From Rhopalosiphum padi (Eukaryota; Arthropoda; Insecta; Hemiptera; Aphididae), in NCBI RefSeq assembly GCF_020882245.1, contig NC_083599.1, forward strand, positions 41,752,748 through 41,816,747: a stretch of DNA of 64,000 nt, in the 5' to 3' direction. Positions within the stretch are counted from its first letter, which is position 1; the number at the start of each line of letters is the position of its first letter. The notes under the pieces are model-generated. The model saw only the letters and a program-made list of their open reading frames with translations. It was not told the DNA's origin and ran no database searches. Shown here in pieces: positions 37,941 through 50,929 of this stretch. The translations under genes were made by a program, and so were the position numbers.

Positions 37941-40900
37941 TATAGGTAGGCATGTATCTGTTCAAAGTATGCATTCATTATACAGGACACTGTATTTTCA
38001 TTTTCGTTATTTTTTGTTTCGAACAATACGCGTTTGTTTTTTTGCTAATACCTAACTACACGACGGTGCATTTTCTAAACCTTTAATAATATTTTGTGCA
38101 GATTTCTTTTGAATGTACACAGGAACCTTTGTTTATTGATACTCTATAATAGAAGACATATTTTAATTCCTCTAAAATTTTATATTTAGAGTGCATTCAC
38201 GGTACTTACAACATTGAATTAATATATTATTTGTACAATCCATTTACCACCCCGATGCACGTTAGAATATAAATATTATTGTTAATATTTCTGTAGTTCT
38301 AAATACTTTTGAGTTTTGGACTGCATACACCCAACCTCGATAAAATACCATTATTAGACAAGTAGCCACTAAAATGGCTGCAGGTATGATATTTAATATA
38401 CAACTATAGGTCTATAGACTGCGATTTTTATATACATTATTATCATAATAGTTTGTGTATAGTTATTTCCAATGAGCTATTTTATTTATAGTAACGGTAT
38501 TTGATCACTAAGAAAACGTTTAGTTTTATTTATTTTTAAATTATAAGACATTTTATAAAATTACTAAAATATATACCATGAAAGTTTTGTAAATAGTTAA
38601 TTATACACATACCTATATACATGTAAAAACCATACAATATGTAAAAAACGCGAACCGCAACTAACATCATAATAGTAGAACTTATCATCTCCCATTTATA
38701 TAATGCATACATTATAATCACACATAATTGTTTTAAAAAATGTTATCTGTTGTTCAAACTTGAATTCAATATAACTACGTTGCGGGTTTAAAATGTATTT
38801 TTAGTATTTTATCCTTGAGGCGATTCGTGTACATAAAATATTTGTGTGAAATCGTTCCGACGGGCTGATTTCGCCAGAGAAACAAATTCTGATCAAATTA
38901 CCAACTAAATCGTATAATGTTTTGAAAAAATAAACGTGATACTTAAAATGTGGTAGTAATGCTCGACGAGAAGTCACTTATTTGCTTAAGAACAATCCGA
39001 TAACCATTAAAACCTAAAATCCGTATGATTGAAAATCATGATTCAAATTACGTGCAGTTGCAGTAGGTAGTTAAGTACACACATTACGCACATAAATTAC
39101 AAATATACAGCGATAAAGAAGTATAATTAATTGTTAATCGAGTGAATATTTATATAACCTTGTTAAAATATGATACCTCTACCAACTATGACATTCGAGG
39201 TTATTAGTTGTTTTGATACCTAAAATATTAAATTTGTTATAAGACCCATAACAATCAAATGAATATATTAAATATTTCCAAAAATATTATAACAGGAAAA
39301 TAGACGACAGCTTTGCTTTTAATTACGTCTATGATATAATAATATTGTACACATGAGTTTTGTAATTTATAAAAAATAAAATTTAAGCCCAACACATATT
39401 TTAAGTTGAATTATTATTTGTTAATGGGTAATTGTAACTCGTCATCGCAATTATATTCTATAAATATATACAAAAGACTCAAAAGAGTCTACAAGACAAA
39501 ATAGCTAAATTAACATTTAAAGTAATTTAAAAATAATCGAACATTTATTTTATTCAACCAAAACGTTAGAAAATTAAGGGCTCTCGTAGTTCATACTATC
39601 CAATCTAAAAAAAATAAACAAGCATAATTTTCTTAATACATTTTAAAAGTTCAAATTTAAATGAAGAATAGTGAATTTAGTTATTTTATAGTAATTCAAA
39701 AATATTATTCGTGGGGACTTGAAACTTTCACGTATATTAAAATATTTTAAACTTTAGTAAATACCTATACAATGACATTTCAAAAATTTTGAAATTAATT
39801 TTAAGCCTAATCAGTAACCATATTAACTTTTAATAGTAAAATAAATTATACTATAATATATTATACTTGGTAATATATAACTATATAAGCCACCTTCGTT
39901 CAGAATCGTTTTTTGTATGCAATAAATTATAAATGAATTCAAATTTAGTATAATATTATACATCAAAGTGACTTAATAAATGAAGAAGTATCATGATGGA
40001 ATTTTTATCACTCATGTTATTATCTATAAGCTGAACTTGAAATCGCTTGACTTGTTTCTGTAAGACAGTAAATTTATAGTAGAACTTTAAAAGATCATAG
40101 AATCATTTCACTATTCAGGATTTTGTGGTTTTACCGCGCTCTTTTGGCAAGTATATTGGACATTGGTAGATCGCAAAATTGAAAATCATTCAAAATATAC
40201 ATCACGGAATAATCAATAATAACAGATTAGTTTATATGATTTTGGTTCTACGATGATTTGAAAATTTCGTAGTTATTAAAATGTTATAATTTTTAAAAAT
40301 ATCGGAGTATAATAATATAGTACACTAAACTAAACATTATAATATACCAATTTTATATTTTATATAATACTATATTATGATATAATACAAATTGTATAGT
40401 ATATCTACACAAAATTCAATAACAGGAAAACTACTTGTTAGAATTTTAATAAGGCATCACTTCGGCAACGTTTTAAAAAAATTATCTTTTTAACAATATG
40501 GTTTTCATTTGAAAATAAAAGTATTTTGTAATTTTGTATTACCACAGCAGGATACTCTAGATTCCGTGGTATTTTACGGCATATATCGCGGGAAACAAAT
40601 AATAACGTGCCTGCACATAGTACTGTGATATTATGTTGATGACGTGTGTCACTAATAATTTTTTTTGTATTTTAATGGTATTATTGGTATTCATAATAAT
40701 CTTATTGGTCTTAATAGTTTCTGAAGTGTGTCGCCATTTATTTTGATTTGGGTTTGGGTGAAAAAAACTCGTGAATCACAGGCTCGAATAGTCAAATAAA
40801 ATATTTTAGTACCTATTTCAAAATATGATCTTTAAAAGTTGGTAAACCTATTGTACGCATAGGTACTTATAACAATTTCAAAAGTCAGGATTTGAATAAA

Positions 40901-40980
40901 CGAATATAATTAAATGTGGAAAAGAGTGAGCCATGAGTATCTATAAGCTTGTTTAATCACCCGGTGCATTGTATAATGTA
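37941..40980. other. AT-rich noncoding stretch
   Basis: There is no exon-like frame or RNA gene and no clear transposon terminus. Confidence 0.55.
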
Positions 40981-40996
40981 TATGTAATACATGTAT

Positions 40997-41019
40997 AATA
41001 TATATATATATATATATAT
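40997..41019. repeat. (TA)n microsatellite
   Basis: This is a pure TA run of about 23 bases beside a CpG-bearing island. Confidence 0.92.
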
Positions 41020-41099
41020 GCTGCAATACACTGCAGCCATTATATATAATAGATATATGAATATATATATATATAAATATTGTACGTACTTGTATACGT

Positions 41100-41343
41100 G
41101 TGATTTAGGTAGGTACAGTGCGGTAGTTCGGCGGAGGCTTCGTATATAATAATATAATAATATATTATAGGTAGGTACGCGGAGGCGCACAATAGCAGTG
41201 CCGAGAAACTGTCATCTCTCTAACCCCTTGACGGCGTAGCGTGCTACTACACTACTACAGGTATATTATTATATTATATAATATGGTAGAGGAGAAATCG
41301 GAAGATTCCGACCCAGTCTCAACGGTACAGTTGTGTATATATA

Positions 41344-41374
<31 letters not shown>

Positions 41375-41660
41375 GTATTAGACGCATTAGTAGACGTGCA
41401 CAGAAAGAAAGAGGAAAAAAGGCGCCCGAAATAATAGCGTCACGCCCCGCGTGTATAATATATTATAATAATAATACATACGTATACAATATACATGTAT
41501 ACTCGCGTACACGAGGGGCCCGCGAGTTTTGCGAGTGTTCCCGCCGCCTGTTAATATAATAATAATAATAATAATAATAACGTCGGCGGAACATCTATCC
41601 GCTCGCGCGTGCATTGTACTTGTATTTCGCGAAAACGTCTTGTACAATACAATGAATAAT
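41100..41660. other. GC-richer island with TTA and TAA repeats
   Basis: CpG-bearing sequence flanks (TTA)n at 41344-41374 and (TAA)n at 41554-41580. An ATG at 41283 starts a short, protein-like run (MVEEKSEDSDPVSTVQ) that then enters the TTA repeat. It could be a small first coding exon if a donor lies near GGTACAG, but that donor is weak. Otherwise it is a regulatory island. Confidence 0.3.
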
Positions 41661-43210
41661 ATTATTATGTTAGTTAGTATAGGACAACAAAAGACACAAA
41701 AGACGTCATCTCGACTTGGCCGTTTACAATTTTTATTATATTATTATTGTCGGTTCGTACGCGATTTATTGTTTCATAATATATATATATATATATTTAT
41801 TTTTTTATTTTTTATTCTTCTTAAAAAAAACTTCAGCTGCATTGGCCGCATTAGTTACAATACACTTTCGCTCTAACACTATTAATACGTTAAATATAGG
41901 TGTTTTAAAAAGATAAAAATAATATATAGTATTATATAAGTAATAGGTATAAATCGTTATGTTATATTTATTTTCAATTTATGATTGTAACGTTACATGA
42001 TACTTAAGGTTGGATTTAGAGCGTTTGGATAAACACATAAAATATATAGCTAAAACATTGAAGATTACCTAAAACATCGCGCAGATTATGGATCAAGAAG
42101 AACGTCTAATTATTGAGCTTACAAATAATATACAATACCTGCAGCTGCTGCCATAGAACAAAGGTTTATTGGATTTTAGCGATAAAAATAAAATATTTAT
42201 GTTCATTAAATTAAAAAAATGTGTTTGTCGAAAATAAATGTTTGTTTAGAAAATTTTTTTTAAATAATACACAAATGAATCCATAACATGACAAGTTTAA
42301 ACTATTATTTACAATTTTTAAGTTTAAATAACTCGATAACAGTTTATGATAAATTGATAATTATTACCATAATAAATACTTAATAGCAGGGTAATTTATA
42401 AGAAACATTGTCTAATAAAATTAGATAAATTTGTATCATGTACGATGTAAAGTTTAAACTTTAGAGTAAAGTTAATTGTAGCGAAAGCACAGATACATAT
42501 TTTGAAGAACAATCAAATGGAGATTCAATATTTTACAAAATCAATTACTTGTAAAAAAAATACGATCCAAATCATTTCTTTGGGGCATAATATAATATGA
42601 CTATTGACTATAAGGTATATTTAATATTTTTAAATGATAATCAATAAATATAAAAAAATAAATTCTATATTCAGTGCTTTGAAAAACAATCTTAAATGTT
42701 TACACATGTGTATTATTTTACATAATTTATTATTTTTTATGTATTGTATTCCATCAATTTTATAAGCCCACATTTCCGAAAACCATTCATTAATCGTTTG
42801 ATTACGAAATTTATTAAATAATCTATAATAAGTATAAGTACTTATACTTATAGTGTGTTATCGCATTTTGTATAATTGTTGTTCTAAAGGTTTAGTGTAA
42901 TACGCTAATACGGTTAGGTTATTGCAGTTGAATACAACTTAGTTGTTATACGATGATGTATCAGTAAATTGGACGTCTAAAATTAATCATTTGGTAAATT
43001 TAATTACAAATAAATCAGTTGATCGCAATATTGTTCATCGGATAAAAAAGAAACGAAAGTAATAAAATGTACTTATTTGACATTTGATGGTATTAATTTG
43101 TGGACTAATTCGGTCGAGATGAATAATTCACCTGTAGCGGATTAGATATATAATATTGTATGTTTTCTGATGTGGTTTAGACAACTCTCTACACTTTCTT
43201 GATATCTCTA
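41661..43210. other. AT-rich noncoding stretch
   Basis: No gene is seen. It ends in a run of retroelement-like sequence and includes the 24-bp palindrome at 42828-42851. Confidence 0.5.
42828..42851. repeat. Perfect 24-bp palindrome
   Basis: ATAAGTATAAGT is immediately followed by its reverse complement ACTTATACTTAT, with no loop. Perfect loop-free palindromes of mixed sequence are less expected than the TA-only ones around it. Confidence 0.85.
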
Positions 43211-43211
43211 A

Positions 43212-43312
43212 ACAATCCCTAAACTTTCATCAAAATCAGTTATAGAATTTTTTTTAAGTCTATTAAAAGTTGCAAGCAGAAGGACAATTAATTTTATATT
43301 ACATCTGAATAA
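43212..43312 (+). mobile_element. RTE/SINE-like 3' tail (first)
   Basis: AAACTTTCATCAAAATCAGT, then AAGTCTATTAAAAG...AGAAGGACA, then TTTTATATTA resembles the conserved 3' end of insect RTE-like LINEs and the SINEs that share it. No reverse transcriptase frame is attached. The call rests on recalled family patterns. Confidence 0.45.
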
Positions 43313-43384
43313 AAACATTAAATTAAATATTATTTTATAAAATCAAAATAATGTTCGTGAACTAAATACCAAAATATTTATGAA

Positions 43385-43556
43385 ATGTATGTGTGAGCCT
43401 CTTATGCCAACCTATAAGGGTTAAAAGTGAAACATGCTCCGAATCTCTAAAAATCTATTTGATTTAACTTTTATTGGAATCGGTACAGTAGTTTCTAAGA
43501 TTAGCACGTTCAAACATACCAACTCTTCAGCTTTATAATATTAGTACAGATTAATG
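43385..43556 (+). mobile_element. RTE/SINE-like 3' tail (second)
   Basis: GGAATCGGTACAGTAGTTTC, TTAGCACGTTCAAACATACC and CTCTTCAGCTTTATAATATT then AGTACAGAT closely follow a tail very common in insect genomes (ATCGGTCCAGTAGTTT...AACAAACTCTTCAGCTTTATAATATTAGTATAGAT). It lies in the same orientation directly after the first tail, so it is a nested or tandem insertion. Confidence 0.65.
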
Positions 43557-45385
43557 TATACTATTTATATTTTGTACAACTGTTCTTTGGAATGTATATG
43601 ATGGAATGATTTGTAATTATTTACTCATTGTTGTTCTGCATAAACTATCATTGAAATTAGACCACTGTGGATGGAAACGTAATATTTTTGGAAATATACA
43701 ATATAAACAATAACAACATAAAATTAGAATTATGGCTAGTGATTCTCGAATCTTAAACGACAGTTTTAAAAGGAAATTGATTTGGTGGAAACGAAAACCA
43801 AATTTTTTTTCATTTTGATGAAACATTGTAAGCTTACCATTTCACTGCCGATCAATATTATGCTTGTCAGGGAATCTGTGGACTAAATTGGTGTACAGCC
43901 GTGACCGCCGCTTACTAGAACTAAGATCATATAATATAATTTAGGTACAAAAACACTAACACGGATGCAGAAATTATATTTTTAGAGCAAAACGGACCGC
44001 TCCCGAGAAGGACTGTAGTCGGTCGCTGGTGCACAAGAACCACCTGCTGAGACCGATATAATATAAAAAGAAATTAAACAGGCGGTGTACCCGAACGGAG
44101 TTTATGCAGCGTATATTTTTGTTTTTTTGAATGAACCATAAGCCTTTTTGTGCACGACAATATTTTATATTTGACAGTTTCGCACTATACTCGAACGATA
44201 TTCCTAATGATTGGCCATGGTTATTGTATCATTGATGACGTTTCATATTATAAGGGTCTTAAAAGTCTTTGAAATCGTTGGACAAAGGCAATGTGAAAAC
44301 GATTAACGATAATAATTTAGAAATTCTGACTTAATGACCGAACCAAGTAATTTATTAGCTATACAACACTGCACATGTGTTATGTTCTTTTGGGGCGGAG
44401 AATAGCCTTTAGGTCTGTTCATCATATTTTGCAAATTTAATCTGAATGTAGTTTAGTTTTTATAGTAATCTAAAATCTAATAATTCTAGGGACTTTAAAT
44501 ACCGGCGTTTTGGGCAAAAAAATCTATAGGCATCGTATATGCGATACGTTCGTTGAATTTGTTAAATACATACAATAATAATATAACGAGTGAACACAAC
44601 AATTAAAATGTTCAACTAAAGAAAGTTTAATAATTGATCATTGGATTAATCATAAAGCGATTTTTCCCAAACACGATTTTAAAACATTTTATTCAATTAT
44701 TATTTATAATATTGTATATTATATAATATATGATATATAGATATAAACAAATCAACGATTTTAACCATTGTTGGGTTAAATATACAATTATATATGTATA
44801 AAAAATGTATTGATTTATTATAAATACTTTAAGAATATTTAGAATATAAGACGTTTTATTGAATTCATTCAATTTTAAATATATAGATACACGTTAAAAT
44901 ATCATAAACGTGTAGGTACCTATATGTCTTTATTTTTTTAGCGGTCCAGACGTCGACCATCAAGGAACTACAGTCTTAAAAATAAGTATCAGAACCGGCT
45001 TGTATTAGGTACAGTGCGCACCGGGTCACAATAGCACACTTCCTGTTACCTGGTGCAACATCTATATTATATATAGGTATATGCATATAGATACATCCAT
45101 AATATATTACTATGCGTTGTGTATGAAGCATTTGACGACGAATTCTTGTGGTTTCCTCGCTGGATCGAGTGTCCGGTGTCCGATAAGCGATGACACGGTG
45201 TAATAATATTAAATTAAATATTATGTCCTATATAAAAATATACGCGCACCTCGATATAATAACCTACTAGAATATTCAGTTTATATTATTACCGCTTTCC
45301 CAGGAGATATTATAACTAGGTAAAATAATAATAATTACCCAAGTGTACTCGCACTGTGTGATACGATCCTTCACTCGCGTCTATT
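43557..45385. other. Noncoding stretch with one small GC-rich patch
   Basis: The patch at about 43985-44110 (GGACCGCTCCCGAGAAGGAC and on) follows a TTATATTTTTAG acceptor-like site and is open for about 25 codons in one frame. The rest is AT-rich with no recognisable gene. Confidence 0.4.
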
Positions 45386-45429
45386 TGTATAATACTATAT
45401 ATAAGTATAGTTGTATTTATCAAACACGT

Positions 45430-45634
45430 TTTGTTTTAAGATGTATAATTATTCCACAGTTAAGCGTGGATTGAGGCAGGGGGACAATGAAGCATGGTCC
45501 CCGAGCCTAAAAACTTTACCTCATCTTTCTGCTATAAAAAAAAAACATGTGGTGAAATCAGAAGTGATAAAAAAAAGTTCATGTTCTGAAGCCCGAGGAG
45601 AGAGGAACGTGACCACTTGCTGTCACCTTTTTTT
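45430..45634 (+). ncRNA. Candidate structured Pol III RNA
   Basis: The segment forms a stem AGGC-AG-GGGGAC (45474-45485) with GTCCCC-GA-GCCT (45497-45508), including a tandem A-G/G-A internal step. A second stem CATGTTC/GAACGTG lies at 45580-45586 and 45605-45611. An alternative GTGAC/GTCAC or GGTGA/TCACC closing pair sits directly before T7 at 45628-45634, which would terminate Pol III. A TATATATAAG motif lies at about 45393. It is GC-richer than its surroundings. I could not match it to U1-U6, U11/U12, 7SK, 7SL or RNase P/MRP from memory. The alternative is a 112-codon frame over the same bases, with poor protein character apart from GLRQGD. Confidence 0.3.
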
Positions 45635-46270
45635 CGTGCTTGACTATAGTCGAGTAATTTACGCTTCAAAACAAAACGAATTTGTTAAATATTGCTATAG
45701 TATAAGAGCTTCGGGTTTTACCACAGACTATTTTATAGTAGCAAAATAATTGAATTATAGATATTAAATTTATTATTTATTAGAAAAAAATTCACCATAG
45801 GTATAACTGTTATTTTTTCTGCTTATGTAAAGATTGTAAACAAAATAATTCTGTACTAAGACTAATGATGTTGACATCTAAAAATGACGATTTGCTGATA
45901 ATCAACCAAGATGAAACGATTGAAGAATTTTCAAATGCAAAAGCAACAAAGAAATTATAATAATATATTCTGGTATTCCTACCTTGATTATTATTATTTC
46001 TTTTGTATATATTATAAATTATTATAATGTATAATTAAAATATTAATTAATCAACTTCTTTGGCATTTTTTTTTTAGAGGGACCTCGCTGAAAACTCTTA
46101 GATCATAGAATCTCACAATAGCCAATAATTTAACCTGAGATTTACTGCAGTGGTGCAGTGCACTTTGCAAACATACAAGGAGATGCAGAAATTAAATATT
46201 TTAAAAATAGGAATACGAATTTAAAAACTAACGCCGATAAAACGAATTCGCGTTGAACTATATAGCCTAT
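45635..46270. other. AT-rich noncoding stretch
   Basis: No exon or repeat boundary is supported. Confidence 0.5.
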
Positions 46271-46276
46271 ATAGGT

Positions 46277-46433
46277 GTGGTACACTCGTGGACCATAAAT
46301 TTTTTGCCACCTCATATCCCGTTTTCAGTGGTTGAGAGAAAAACAAAATTAATAACAATACCGGCAAGCAATCGCACCTCACCTCCTAACGTGCCACCCC
46401 CTAAATGCCGCCTATGAGCCACGAGTACACGTG
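46277..46433. mobile_element. Possible small inverted-repeat element
   Basis: TACACTCGTGGACCATA at the left and TATGAGCCACGAGTACACGT at the right form imperfect inverted ends (core ACTCGTGG..CATA) about 155 bases apart. The interior holds GTGCCACCCCCTAAATGCCG. The similarity is short, so this may be chance or a decayed MITE. Confidence 0.3.
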
Positions 46434-48739
46434 TTTATTATAGGTGTCGATATACGAAACACTACGCGTACGTCATATATTATAATAACGTATAGTGATA
46501 GTTGGCCTGCAGCGAAAAACATTTCAATCACCGTCACCTCAATTTCTCATTATAAAGGTAGGTGGTAGGTATATATAATATTTGTAATACATAATTTGGT
46601 TTGGTTGTTTACAGCGTGTTATTCTGTATGTCGTCGATCGTTCACTACATATCACGTTGGCATAGTATATACCGGCTATTTATAATATTAAATTATAATA
46701 AAACAAACGTTTACACGTACCTATATTATATTATTATTATTATTATTATTATACGAGCGCGTGTGTAGGTATTATTTCTGTGCCTAGAAAACCGTGTTGG
46801 TAATTTATTACCCATGTTAACCTAGCGTACTGACAGTAAACGTTTACATTATATAATGACACCTTAAATACAATAAATTTCTCTAATGTTCTTTTTATAC
46901 AATAAATATGCTATGTAAATATATAATGTATGCATGCATACAACCACGCTGTACACAAATTATTTAAATATATAATTACATGTCTAATATGCGTTTCTAT
47001 ATACGATACGTATATACACAGTGCGATACGTCGATAGGTATGATTTAAATTTAATCAACGTATACCTAAGTTCTTATTATTTGTAATATACCTATTAATC
47101 TGGTCAAAATATTGAATATTTTTTACGATTTTAGTACCATTATATTGTACATATGTATAAATATTTTTTAAATAAACGCAATTCGTAATAATAATGCTTG
47201 AAATGTGTTTGAAAATAAAATAACCAATAAGTTTAGAATCGTTGTGAAATAAATCTTAATACCATTATAGGTATATAGTTCATTGTAATAATCTGTATAA
47301 TGTAAGTAAATATTATGTATGTTTTTGTTCTAAATTAATACTCACTGCCACAGTTCCGTCAAAATACCTATTATTTATAGCAAAAATATATAGTTTTCAC
47401 ACTCCAGACACTATAATGATTTGTAAAGCATAAACGGAAATCGTACTTACGACGTCGACAATTTGAATTCGGTTTCAATATTTATGTATATATAATACCA
47501 ATACAATGTAAATAAAAATCGTGGTATATATTCTAAACTGTTATTCTATAAAGGCGAAGTAGGTATCATGTTATTCCAAACAAATAAACACTACTCGATA
47601 GATATATAGGTACCTACTACAAGATTATAATATATGTAAGTGTTGTAGGTAGGTACCAATTCTTGTTTAATTGAACAACGGAACATATTAAATTGATAAT
47701 ATTGACAGGCACAGGTCTCCAATTACACGTATATTATATACATCGCGTTTAAAGAATAATATAAAATTATCGCGAGTTATAAAACGAATATTAATTTATA
47801 AGCAATATTATATTATTATTCATGAGGCAAGTACTGTACGACGTAATATTATTACGCGATAGATTATGATAATATGACACATAGATACAAGGAAGTAACA
47901 ACGGTATAGTTAGTAGCAATCGTAAGGCAGCAGGTACCGTAAAAGCATGTAACTCGAGGCATGTGCTTAACGATTGTTGGGGCACGATTAATGTCATTTC
48001 GACTTATTATTTCTAGAATTTTTTCTTTTTTTTTTCACGATACGATAATATTTATCACCTCTTTTCTTGATTCATCGTCAAAGTTATTAAATATTTAAGA
48101 TGAGTTAATTATATCTTATTAATATATAAAAATATACTGTAACAACAGCTTTCAAGTATCGAATCAATCATAATTTATTCAGGAATAATTGTTGATTTGA
48201 TTTGACATATTTTTTCTCTGCGTCAATGGATAATATTGAAAAAATGATCGTTGCACATCTAATATTTCCAAAGTTATCAATAAATTACAGACACGTAATT
48301 TAAGAAACTATATATTTTTAATTGCTCAGTTTTTGTACACAATAAAATTTTGATTCTCATAACAAGATAAATAGATTATTAAAGAACTTTTAACATTTGA
48401 CTTATGATTTTATGAATAAATAAATATAAAGTTAATTTAAATAAAATGTTTTAAATTACAATTTAATAGAATTTAGAATTTTTACCCGTAATTTCCTTAA
48501 TTATAACTATTTGTAAAAAAAAAAAATGAAACACAGGCATAATATAGCTGACGTTATGCCAAAAATAGTAAACACTTGATAATGATTTATATATAAATAT
48601 ATTGTATATTTAAATATAAAAGAGAAAATAATTGAGAGAAAAGTCGGGAAAAAATAATTTTACTTAGTATTTAAGAATTTAAAATATATAATAAATATTA
48701 TTTTACATTATAACTTCAGTACATTTTTTTGCCTCGATA
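46434..48739. other. AT-rich noncoding stretch
   Basis: It has a (TTA)n run near 46729-46751 and many TAGGTAGGTACC words near 47.6 kb. No gene is seen. Confidence 0.55.
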
Positions 48740-48749
48740 GATCATCGAC

Positions 48750-48780
48750 ACCTACTGGTCCCCACTTGCAAGCGCCCCTG
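48750..48780 (-). mobile_element. Possible hAT-like terminus
   Basis: The reverse complement begins CAGGGGCGCTTGCAAGTGGG, similar to the end at 35745-35774. No partner end is recognised upstream. Confidence 0.35.
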
Positions 48781-48889
48781 ATATATAGATAGATACTCAC
48801 AGTAAAACATATTTGGAAATATGCGTAAATTATGCGTGTCATATCAATCGTATCGTGTACACCATATTATAATATAACAATATATAATA

Positions 48890-49470
48890 TGAGACGTCGG
48901 ATCGGAATAGAAGCGCCGGGCGATGAACATCATATGCAACTCCCCCATTATATTGTTACTACTAATATTATTATTATTATTATTATACGTTTGTGACACC
49001 CCCGCGGATCGTCATCCAAAAAAACACTCGCGCGCGAGTCAAGTGTTTCTACTTAACGGAGCACGTACGTACGATATAATAAATTACACTCGACGCGATA
49101 ACATAATAGAATCTGTAGTCCCTTTGAACTCAACACGCTAAGATGTTTTTTATCCGCGGCATATACGCATTATCGATAAGTGTTCCACTCGCGAGGGGTA
49201 TTATATTATTTTCGAAATTTTTTTTTCTTTTCGCCCGTCCACACACCTATACCTACGTATTATATCTGTATTTTTTATGTACTCAAGTAGGCGTAATGAA
49301 TGGCCGCACTCGTTCCCCATTGTCAACTGCTGCACCGCCGGCATTTAACTGAACTGCTATACTGTTATTATATTATTTAAACCCCGAAAGCCGAAGATCG
49401 ATGACACCCCTACAGTTCGTATATTATTTCCTCGGTCGACGACGACAACGATAATAATGATAATGTTATA
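48890..49470. other. GC-richer island, no gene call
   Basis: CpG-bearing sequence carries a TTA run near 48965 and short frames on the + strand. One begins MNIICNSPIILLLLILLLLLL, where the Leu/Ile run is coded by the TTA repeat and is not a credible signal peptide. Confidence 0.3.
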
Positions 49471-50900
49471 TACTCGTTATGTTATATTATATCACAGGTT
49501 TGTTTTTGTATGTATACATATATATATATACTTTTTATGGAACTCTCACCCCGTCCCCTGGCCAATGCTCGAACATATATTCATGTTGTACACGAGACCT
49601 AAAAGGCTGTCAACGAATTTCCAGTGACGTTTTCGATAATAAAACAATGTCGATTTTACTAAAACGATTTGCTTACAACCATTTAATAACATAATCTCTG
49701 TTATTAATACAATTTAATTATGTAAGTTGATACAGCGTTATTATATATTATGAGCTCGAGTGACCTACACTTTTAAGTGATTTCTCTTGTAACACAATCA
49801 ACAACAACAATGATAAACAATAAACATCGAGTAATCGATAATGAACTACTGAAGCTATATTATTTTATTACGCTGACGTTTAAAATAATCAATTTAAAAG
49901 GGTTTTTGTAAGCCGTCAAGTTAGTATATAAAAAAAACATAGACACGCAAATATCAGTAGAACATAAAAATTTGCTCGTTTACGTTAGCATTAATTGGAT
50001 TATACATTTTTAATTTGATTAATTTAAAAAATGTTGTTGACGTAGGTACAGTATGTCGCACTACTTAGAATATGCCATCCACACCATAATACTGCTACCT
50101 ATACATATATATATATCATAGCAAGAATTTAAACATTAAAATGAACTGCATTTACCTAGCTCTGGTTTGGATCATTTTACGGAAGTCATTTTTCATCGAC
50201 TTTCTGTTGCTCGCAATTTTATATTGATAAAATCACACAGCAGAATTCCAGAAAATTCTTGTGATTTCAAAAGATAAATTTATCCGTCTCCTATAAATTA
50301 TTTTTGATAAATTTAAAAACTCAACAACAAATTGAGCAAACAAAACACCGAGATAAACCTTAAGAAATTCTAATATCTAATGTATTTGAGCATTGCGTGG
50401 TACCCATCATAAGTTTTCAAAACGATTCAATTTTATTTTTCCTTGTTATACAATATTACCATTAAAACGACGATTTATTACCTTTATTATATTTTAAAAT
50501 TTACCTATTAATGTGCTTCGTTTAATGTCTTATGAACGATAAGACACTTAGTAAGCAGAAACTTATAAGTAATAACATACGTATAACTTATATAGATAAT
50601 AATAAAGTAGTTTAAATGTTTATAATACTTATTATTACTTAATGCAAAGCCTGCATGACGTGATATGTCAATATGAGAGTTGTTCCGCGAATTCTACCCT
50701 ACACAATATTATGTACGATTTACGTGTGAGTGGAAAAAAAATCGAATAAAAATAATATAAATACCCGTACGTATGTGTATGTGTGTGTGTGTGTATATAT
50801 ATTATATACATACACACATACACGTTACTCGCACAAATATATATATTACGTATAAATAGGAACATTGAAGTAGAAAAGAAAAGAAAAACGAACATCAGTA
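49471..50900. other. AT-rich noncoding stretch
   Basis: It has a (TG)n run near 50778-50795 and otherwise no recognisable feature. Confidence 0.5.
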
Positions 50901-50929
50901 AATAATATCATCATTATTGTATAAGGTTA

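Noticed and set aside
48923..49141. Frame beginning with a Leu-rich, signal-peptide-like run
   Set aside because: The Leu/Ile run is coded by a TTA microsatellite and the rest has no recognisable protein character.
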